Assembly (NCBI GenBank): GCA_964568585.1
Contig: CAZMQI010000058.1
Location: forward strand, 1-8,198
Reading direction: 5' to 3'
Length of the DNA stretch: 8,198 nt
Source: RGZA01 sp964568585
GTDB lineage: Bacteria; Pseudomonadota; Alphaproteobacteria; UBA9219; RGZA01
Shown here piece by piece: positions 1 to 5,243 of the stretch (within the stretch, counting starts at the first letter, position 1; every line of letters begins with the position of its first letter). The position numbers and the translations under genes were made by a program. Below the pieces are notes generated by a model. That model had not been told where the DNA came from and did no database searches. It saw only the letters and a program-made list of their open reading frames with translations.

Positions 1-2
1 TC

Positions 3-431
3 AGCTTTACGGTAACCTCGCACATCATCATCACCTTCGCACTAGCATTGATTGTATTTCTTGCGGTTACCATAATCGGATTTGCGCGTCATGGCTTGCA
101 TTTCTTCACGCTGTTTGTTCCACATGGCACGCCGTTGGTCATGGTACCCTTCATGTTCGTGTTGGAAATCTTTTCCTTCTGCGTGCGCCCGTTCAGCCTA
201 TCCATTCGTTTGTTTGCCAACATGATGGCTGGCCACATTATTCTTAAAGTGTTCGCTGGTATGGCGATTACATTGGTTGCAAGCGGCGGCGTCACGATGC
301 TGCTGTTACCGCTTCCTATTCTTTTAAACGTAGGCTTGATTGGCTTTGAATTTTTCGTTGCTGGCCTTCAAGCTTATATTTTCTCAATTCTTGCCGCCGT
401 GTATTTGCATGACGCGTTGGAATTGCATTAA
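3..431 (+). CDS. atpB: ATP synthase F0 subunit a (5'-truncated by window edge)
   Basis: This is the C-terminal 142 residues of the membrane subunit a of F1F0 ATP synthase, which forms the proton half-channels beside the c-ring. The frame is open from the first bases, so the start lies upstream; the family is usually about 240-250 residues. The diagnostic segment 'SLSIRLFANMMAGH' (coded around 200-237) carries the conserved arginine that faces the c-ring carboxylate (E. coli aArg210). The C-terminal helix 'GLQAYIFSILAAVYLHDA' holds the conserved Gln and the usual end of the family. Several strongly hydrophobic stretches agree with a polytopic membrane protein. It is followed 56 bases later by the c subunit, the expected operon order. 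The identification is secure; only the N-terminus is missing. Confidence 0.97.
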   Translation, partial: SFTVTSHIIITFALALIVFLAVTIIGFARHGLHFFTLFVPHGTPLVMVPFMFVLEIFSFCVRPFSLSIRLFANMMAGHIILKVFAGMAITLVASGGVTMLLLPLPILLNVGLIGFEFFVAGLQAYIFSILAAVYLHDALELH

Positions 432-455
432 TCGGTAATTACACTAGGACTACAC

Positions 456-487
456 TTTTTTTTAAACGCATCACAAAGGAGACTAAA
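456..487 (+). promoter_or_regulatory. U-rich translation initiation region and strong RBS of atpE
   Basis: An unbroken run of eight T (456-463) is followed by an A-rich stretch, a strong Shine-Dalgarno AAAGGAG (475-481) and a 6-nt spacer to the ATG at 488. From established knowledge, the E. coli atpE gene has a U-rich enhancer upstream of a GGAG site that raises c-subunit translation, because the c-ring needs many copies per complex. The same layout here suggests the same role. The T-run has no GC-rich stem before it, so it is not a terminator. Confidence 0.6.
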
Positions 488-715
488 ATGGATGCAGCTT
501 CAATGAAACTTCTCGCCGCTGGTATTGCGATGATTGGCACCCTCGGTGCTGGTATCGGCCTTGGCAACATCTTTGCCGCATGGCTTAGCGGTATTGCACG
601 CAACCCAGCTGCTGCAAAACAAATGAGCGGTACTGGCTTCATCGGCTTTGCTGCAACAGAACTCGTTCTGTTGCTCTGCTTCGTTGTAGCGATGCTTTTG
701 ATGTCCGCTAAGTAA
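488..715 (+). CDS. atpE: ATP synthase F0 subunit c (proteolipid ring subunit)
   Basis: This 75-residue protein is a complete c subunit, the hairpin that oligomerises into the proton-driven rotor ring. Helix 1 (about residues 8-33) has the glycine-rich packing motif 'GAGIGLG' (20-26). The polar loop R38-N39-P40 is the conserved contact with F1 gamma/epsilon. Helix 2 (about 50-72) carries the proton-binding carboxylate Glu58 in 'FAATELVLLL'. Helix 1 has no obvious Na+-coordinating Gln/Glu, so proton coupling is likely. The ATG has a strong AAAGGAG site 6 nt upstream, which fixes the start. It lies 56 nt after atpB and 21 nt before the b' gene. Length and motifs are normal for alphaproteobacteria. 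Confidence 0.98.
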   Translation: MDAASMKLLAAGIAMIGTLGAGIGLGNIFAAWLSGIARNPAAAKQMSGTGFIGFAATELVLLLCFVVAMLLMSAK

Positions 716-736
716 TCAGCTGGTTGAAGGCGTTTG

Positions 737-1405
737 ATGTTCAAGCAACTTGCTCCCTTATGTGCGTTAGTGTTGTTGTCGCTTGGTCTGGCATTTGGAT
801 TTGCCGGTCCGGTCCATGCGGCTAAACACAAAGCTGCTCCCGTTGTGGAAGCTGCTGTTGAAAAAACAGCAGCGCCTGAACACGCAGCCGATGCTGGCCA
901 TGGGGAAGAGTCAGGCGGAATGCCGCAAATGGATGTCAGTCGTTTCCCTGGCCAATTATTCTGGCTCGCGATTACCTTCATCCTGACCTATCTGTTGATG
1001 AAGCATGTAGCGTTGCCGGGGGTTGAAAAAACCTTGGAAACCCGTGAAAAGCGAATCTCGGCAGATATTGGTGGTTCAAAAGCCAAGAACGAAGCTGCCA
1101 AGCATTTGATGACTGAATATGAAGCACGCCTTTCCAAAGCGCGTTCGGATGCACAAAACGCAACCCGTGTTGTGACCGACGAAAGCGCAAAGAAAGCGGC
1201 GGCCGCACTTGATGAGCAAACCACCAAGGTCAACGCCGATATCAAAGCAGCCGATGCACGTATCCTGACTGAAAAGAACAAGGCGATTGCAGCATTGGAT
1301 AAAGAAGTGGTTAGCGTTGTTGGGGCATTGGTTAAATCCGTTGCTGGCATTACGCCATCACCAAGCGAGATTGAAACTGCTCTGCAAAAAGTAAGGAACG
1401 CATAA
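737..1405 (+). CDS. atpF': ATP synthase F0 subunit b' with signal-like N-terminal extension
   Basis: This 222-residue protein is the diverged second b-type stator subunit typical of alphaproteobacteria and phototrophs; it pairs with b to form the peripheral stalk. The core is 'MPQMDVSRFPGQLFWLAI' (62-79), a membrane helix at about 71-90, and then a long charged Ala/Lys/Glu-rich helix to the C-terminus suited to coiled-coil dimerisation. Ahead of it is an extra N-terminus: a hydrophobic stretch (about 6-24) ending in 'GPVHA/AKH', which resembles a Sec signal peptide with an Ala-x-Ala-like site, followed by an Ala/His/Glu-rich linker (about 30-61). I chose ATG 737 over an in-frame TTG at 734 because GAAGG (726-730) then sits 6 nt upstream. 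The next gene starts 2 nt after the stop. Confidence 0.93.
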   Translation: MFKQLAPLCALVLLSLGLAFGFAGPVHAAKHKAAPVVEAAVEKTAAPEHAADAGHGEESGGMPQMDVSRFPGQLFWLAITFILTYLLMKHVALPGVEKTLETREKRISADIGGSKAKNEAAKHLMTEYEARLSKARSDAQNATRVVTDESAKKAAAALDEQTTKVNADIKAADARILTEKNKAIAALDKEVVSVVGALVKSVAGITPSPSEIETALQKVRNA

Positions 1406-1407
1406 TC

Positions 1408-1908
1408 ATGCAAGAATTACTAAATGACCCAACCGTATGGCTTGCGCTTTCATTCGTTATCTTTCTTGTGGTTGCATGGAAAGCTGGCGGCAAGGCAATT
1501 GCCTCCGCACTTGATAATCATGGCATTAAAGTAAAGCAGGAGCTGGACCAAGCTGCTGCGCTTCATGCAGAAGCCGCACAGTTATTGGCCGACACCCAAG
1601 CCAAGCACAATAATGCGTTCAAAGAATCCGATGCGATTATTGCCCGTGCTGAAGAGCAAGCCCGCCTTCTCCAAGTTCAGGCTGAAAAAGATCTGGAAAC
1701 AACATTGAAGCGCCGCGAACAACAAGCCGTTGAACGCATCCAGTTACTCCAAGAACAAGCAGCGACCGAAATCAGAGCACAGGCTGTTGATGTGGCACTG
1801 AAGGCTGCAGAAGCATTACTACGCACCAATCTGGGCGCAGAGCACGATAAGAAGCTTATCGAGCAGCAAACTGCCGAAATGGCTAAATCCCTCAAGAACG
1901 TTGCATAA
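1408..1908 (+). CDS. atpF: ATP synthase F0 subunit b (peripheral stalk)
   Basis: This 166-residue b subunit has one N-terminal membrane helix ('PTVWLALSFVIFLVVAWKAG', residues 8-27). A long, almost uninterrupted amphipathic helix follows, rich in Ala, Glu, Gln and Lys, which dimerises with b' and holds the F1 head against rotation. Length is normal (about 156-170). The start lies 2 nt after the b' stop, with AAGGA (1393-1397) about 10 nt upstream, so the pair is probably translated together in equal amounts. It is the last gene of the F0 cluster here; a hairpin follows and no F1 gene comes after, as expected for alphaproteobacteria where F1 genes sit elsewhere. Confidence 0.96.
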   Translation: MQELLNDPTVWLALSFVIFLVVAWKAGGKAIASALDNHGIKVKQELDQAAALHAEAAQLLADTQAKHNNAFKESDAIIARAEEQARLLQVQAEKDLETTLKRREQQAVERIQLLQEQAATEIRAQAVDVALKAAEALLRTNLGAEHDKKLIEQQTAEMAKSLKNVA

Positions 1909-1928
1909 ACGTTATTTTAGCAAACCTA

Positions 1929-1947
1929 ATGCCCGCTTTTCGGGCAT
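1929..1947 (+). terminator. Hairpin closing the F0 operon
   Basis: ATGCCCG (1929-1935), the loop CTTTT and CGGGCAT (1941-1947) form a perfect 7-bp GC-rich stem 20 nt after the atpF stop. This is the expected place for a terminator, but no T-tract follows, so termination may be weak or partial and some transcript may run into the next gene. The hairpin ends exactly at the base before an ATG at 1948, which argues against that ATG as the start of the following gene. Confidence 0.6.
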
Positions 1948-1974
1948 ATGGACGTATGCTATGGTGTGCGCCTT

Positions 1975-2742
1975 ATGATACCGCACAAAGTCCTCAAAAC
2001 ATCGCCACATCCCAAGCAGCCCCCATCTGCTGGCATACAGCCGATGGTGATTTCATTCGCAAAGCCGCGTCATAGTTTTGTGTCTTCCAAAATTCTGTTG
2101 GTTGCGTTTGGTGCGCTCGCCTCGTTCTTTATCACCAGCTTGTTTGCGTTATTTATACTGGGTGATCAGATAAACCATTTATGGCGCGAAGCCCAAACAG
2201 TAAGTCGGTCGGCTAGTGTTCCCGTTGTCAAAATCGAGAAGGAAGCAGATTTTGTTAAGGACATAGAGCCAGAAGCAGCTTTCCCTGCCGCAACCATCGC
2301 CCCGCTACCCAGCAAAGCGTTGATTGTTGGCCGCGATTTTCAGCAACCTAAAGCCTCTGCAAAAGAATTAGCACCGATGCTGGCTCAGCTCCCGCTATAT
2401 GACAAACCGACCAAACCACGCGGCAGCTTTGTTGAGGTTGAAACGGTACGCGCATTGACCAAGTCATCCACCCTGCTGCAGCAAGCAGATGAAGCCATTG
2501 CAGATGGCAACACCCAAAAAGCAATCCAGCTCTATATACGTGCCGTGCAACTTAACCCGAACGATGCGGGCCTGCGTAGCAATTGCGTTGCATTGCTATT
2601 ACAAGAAGCACGCAGTTACGATGAACAAGGTGAAATCGATAAGGCGTTGGGCGCTTATAAAAAAGCGCAAGCCTTGTGGCAAGGTGATAGCCAGACCGCG
2701 CAAAGCATCAATGCGCGCATCGCATTTCTGGAAAATAATTAA
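1975..2742 (+). CDS. Single-pass membrane protein with C-terminal TPR repeats
   Basis: Using ATG 1975 the product is 255 residues. It has a short basic N-terminus, one membrane helix ('ILLVAFGALASFFITSLFAL', about 40-59), a low-complexity Pro/Ala/Lys linker, and a C-terminal helical region. That region contains two TPR-like units, 'ADEAIADGNTQKAIQLYIRA' and 'ARSYDEQGEIDKALGAYKKA', with the usual A-x-G-x-x-x-x-A-I/L-x-x-Y pattern. TPRs bind partner proteins; by the positive-inside rule they should face the periplasm. The start is uncertain: ATGs at 1948, 1975 and 2044 are in frame and none has a good ribosome binding site. The gene converges on the pilus operon and shares stop-codon bases with it. 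The layout (TM plus TPR) recalls MshN-type pilus accessory proteins, but I see no specific sequence signature, so the function is unassigned. Confidence 0.8.
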   Translation: MIPHKVLKTSPHPKQPPSAGIQPMVISFAKPRHSFVSSKILLVAFGALASFFITSLFALFILGDQINHLWREAQTVSRSASVPVVKIEKEADFVKDIEPEAAFPAATIAPLPSKALIVGRDFQQPKASAKELAPMLAQLPLYDKPTKPRGSFVEVETVRALTKSSTLLQQADEAIADGNTQKAIQLYIRAVQLNPNDAGLRSNCVALLLQEARSYDEQGEIDKALGAYKKAQALWQGDSQTAQSINARIAFLENN

Positions 2743-4040
2743 CGGGTTACCGTCTGGGTTGGAACAAGATTCAGTGTCATGCGCTGTTCTGCCTTGCCGT
2801 CTTGCCAATGCACCGACACGCTCTGCGGTGATACATCCAGCATCGTCAGATGATTGGTTGGAGCGCCCGGGACATGCTTTTCGCCATTAATCCAAACCAC
2901 CCAATCCTGCGGGCTGTTATAAATGACGGCATTTAATGTTAGTGCTGGCGGTGTCGCTAATGGCGCTTCGGGTTCCGGCACCACCATGGAGACAGGCTTG
3001 GCTGGTTCAATGATTTGTGCTGGCGCGGTGGCGACATGCGCGGAATTACCAACGCCGGTTAAAATCGACATGCCGCTGAAAATTCCTGCACTGCCAAAGG
3101 CAAGCAACACCCATACTGCAATTTGCTTTTTCATGCTGCCATCGCGGATCTGACGCAGCCAGCTCGTATCAATTGGCAAGGCAGCGTGTTTTTCTTGCGC
3201 CGCGACATGCAACCATGCGATATCCGCCGTCCATTCTGGGGGCACATGCGCGGTCTTGGGTGATACAATCGCTATCACCTGAGCATTCAACGCAGACAAA
3301 GCTGTTTCATCGCCCAAATCCTTCAGATAATCGGCGACATACAGCCGCGGCGTGATAGCGGCAAGACCGCTGTCTAAACGCGGCAGATAATCGAGCGTTG
3401 ATTTGATATGCGCTGCAAGGCGCGTTGCCAATTCATCCTTGGCAAGGCTTGGCACGCAATCTGGATGGCTTCTTGTAAATACCAGCTTACCGTTATTCAA
3501 TACCAGTTGGCGCAAGCCAAAGCTTTCGCACAGCACGTTCACAAACGCCCAGCCTTTTTGTGGCATCACTGAAATCTGCCCTGCAAAATCGAACCATTCG
3601 GTTGCAAAGAATGACAAAGGTTCAATCGGATTGATGATTTGCTGCAAGCGATCGAATATCGGTTGCAGCCATGCTTCTTCCGGCGTTGCCGCATGCAACA
3701 CATTCCATTTGCCGGATGTCTTGTCATGGAAGCAGAGCGATGCTTCTAATTGCGCCTTAGGAAAATAATGTGCGCGTTGGCGTGAGGTGATGGATTGTCG
3801 TGCCCATGGGCTAACGGGCGGCAGCGCTTCTAACCGCACATCAAGCTGTGTGGAATCGACAACTATTTTCAATGGATAAAACGGGTGGCGTTTCAACGTG
3901 CCAAGTAGCGTGTCGTAAAATTCGGCACTGTCATATGGAAGGATCCAACTGGTTTCAATTTCTTTCCCGTTGGTCAGCATCAACACTGCTGCACGTGGGC
4001 TAAGTAAAAGGGTAAAGCGTGTAACGCCACAAAATATCAT
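2739..4040 (-). CDS. Bitopic pilus/T2SS assembly protein: GspL/PilM-like domain fused to GspB/PilP-like domain
   Basis: This 433-residue protein has a soluble N-terminal region (1-about 300), one membrane helix (about 305-327, after the basic 'SMKKQ'), a Pro/Ala/Glu linker (335-366) and a small C-terminal domain (about 367-431). The N-terminal part has features of the actin-like cytoplasmic domains of GspL/PilM/MshI: 'RLVLNNGKL'-type strands at about 177-190 ('LRQLVLNNGKLVFTR') followed by a helix 'STLDYLPRL'. The C-terminal part ('LTLNAVIYNSPQDWVVWING', then 'LDVSPQSVSVHW') matches the GspB/PilP pattern of a small beta domain ending in a V-x-L-x-P strand. The gene overlaps the platform gene by 4 nt (ATGA), so coupling is likely. 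It would link the ATPase side to the periplasm or secretin. Family assignment of both halves is by pattern recognition only. Confidence 0.75.
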   Translation of the reverse strand: MIFCGVTRFTLLLSPRAAVLMLTNGKEIETSWILPYDSAEFYDTLLGTLKRHPFYPLKIVVDSTQLDVRLEALPPVSPWARQSITSRQRAHYFPKAQLEASLCFHDKTSGKWNVLHAATPEEAWLQPIFDRLQQIINPIEPLSFFATEWFDFAGQISVMPQKGWAFVNVLCESFGLRQLVLNNGKLVFTRSHPDCVPSLAKDELATRLAAHIKSTLDYLPRLDSGLAAITPRLYVADYLKDLGDETALSALNAQVIAIVSPKTAHVPPEWTADIAWLHVAAQEKHAALPIDTSWLRQIRDGSMKKQIAVWVLLAFGSAGIFSGMSILTGVGNSAHVATAPAQIIEPAKPVSMVVPEPEAPLATPPALTLNAVIYNSPQDWVVWINGEKHVPGAPTNHLTMLDVSPQSVSVHWQDGKAEQRMTLNLVPTQTVTR

Positions 4041-5242
4041 GTAGCCACCATATGACTAATGCCACGGTAGAGCGGCCCCATAACGCCGCTCACCATCAAA
4101 ATGAGTATCAACCCTACCGCAAGAGTGATGAACAGACTACTAATTCTTAATAGCTGGCCAAGCGCCTGCTGGGTCTCTTCCTGATACACCGTGGAAATGT
4201 GACGCAGGCTTTCGCTAAGCTTTCCGCTATCTTCGCCGATTTTAAGGATACGGACGACATAGGGGGGGATGAACATTTGTTTGGTTAACACGGTGCTTAA
4301 CCCCTGCCCGCCATCCACCTGTTTTGCGACATTTTGCAAGGATGCAGCCATGGCACGGTTATGGGTGAGTGTAGGTAATAACAGTAACGCTTCCATCATC
4401 GGCACGCCGCTGCCCAGCATCGCCGAAAATACATGGGTAATTTGTGCGAGTTCCACTTTTCTGAATAACGTTCCAATCACGGGAAGCGACAGAAATAGTC
4501 GGTCAGCATGCTCCGCAATGTCATGATGCAATGCTTTTATGAGCGGCAATATAAGCGCAAGAGTTACACCAATTATCATCACCGCCATCATCATGATGCC
4601 CAGCGCACGCATTGCCCACAATAATATGGTAGATGCCAATGGCAGATGCTCCCCGATCATATCGAGCATTAGAATGATTTGCGGAACCGCCACCGTCATC
4701 AACACTGCCACCGCCGTACCAGCCAGTATCATTTGCAGCGCAGGATAGGATAATGCACGGCGCAGTTTTTGATTAAATTCCTGTTTCCAATTCAAACTAT
4801 CGTAAAGGAACACCAATGCTTCGCTGATTTTTCCGGTGTTCTCGCCCGCACTGAGCAATAAGGGAACAAGCGGGTCAAAGCGCATACGTGATGATGCAAA
4901 AGCAGATGACATGCTCTGGCCGCTGGTAATGTCTTGCAAAATAGCAGCAACATTATGCCGCAACGCAGATGGCAACGCAGGCAATACATCTTCCAACGCG
5001 GTATGCACGGGGACGCCCGCTTTGGTCAGCATCACCAAATGACGACATAGCAATACCTGCTCTGCCAATTGAACTTTTTTATTAAGGAAATTGCTGATCG
5101 TGCCATCGCTGTTACGGCAATCGATTAGATTCAAACCTTGCTGATGCAGTTTGGCGAATAATTCATTCTCGTTCGCGGCGAGCGTTTCGCCCTTATTCAT
5201 TGCTCCCTGTTCATCAACCGCGCGGTATGCGTAATGGGGCAT
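4037..5242 (-). CDS. gspF: Type II secretion / type IV pilus inner-membrane platform protein (GspF/PilC family)
   Basis: This 401-residue platform protein anchors pilin polymerisation above the hexameric ATPase. The N-terminus 'MPHYAYRAVDEQGAMNKGE' is the typical GspF/PilC opening. Two repeated T2SSF domains follow, at about 60-190 and 260-392, each with the hallmark G-E-x-x-G-K: 'SAGENTGKISEAL' (131-143) and 'KIGEDSGKLSESL' (334-346). Predicted membrane helices lie near 167-193, 205-235 and 365-388. Length is normal (about 400). I chose ATG 5242, one base after the ATPase stop, with a G-run (5251-5255) 8 nt upstream; a TTG at 5275 would add 11 residues that do not belong to the family. Its stop overlaps the next start by 4 nt. 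Whether it serves a pilus or a secretion system cannot be told from this protein alone. Confidence 0.95.
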   Translation of the reverse strand: MPHYAYRAVDEQGAMNKGETLAANENELFAKLHQQGLNLIDCRNSDGTISNFLNKKVQLAEQVLLCRHLVMLTKAGVPVHTALEDVLPALPSALRHNVAAILQDITSGQSMSSAFASSRMRFDPLVPLLLSAGENTGKISEALVFLYDSLNWKQEFNQKLRRALSYPALQMILAGTAVAVLMTVAVPQIILMLDMIGEHLPLASTILLWAMRALGIMMMAVMIIGVTLALILPLIKALHHDIAEHADRLFLSLPVIGTLFRKVELAQITHVFSAMLGSGVPMMEALLLLPTLTHNRAMAASLQNVAKQVDGGQGLSTVLTKQMFIPPYVVRILKIGEDSGKLSESLRHISTVYQEETQQALGQLLRISSLFITLAVGLILILMVSGVMGPLYRGISHMVAT

Positions 5243-5243
5243 G

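Noticed and set aside
456..463. T8 run after atpB considered as an intrinsic terminator
   Set aside because: No stable GC-rich stem precedes it, and the next gene starts within 25 bases with a strong ribosome binding site in the expected operon order.
439..981. Open 180-codon frame on the - strand across atpE and the b' gene
   Set aside because: It lies antisense to two well-identified F0 genes, and its translation has no recognisable motif; it is a shadow of GC-biased coding sequence.
988..1413. 141-codon - strand frame opposite the b' gene
   Set aside because: It is fully antisense to the helical region of b'; its Ala/Ser-rich translation is what the reverse of Ala/Lys/Glu codons gives.
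2710..2726. AATGCG/CGCATT inverted repeat with a 5-nt loop near the convergent gene ends, considered as a terminator for the - strand operon
   Set aside because: It is only 6 bp, lies inside the TPR coding sequence and has no T-tract on the - strand side; it is likely chance from the codons.
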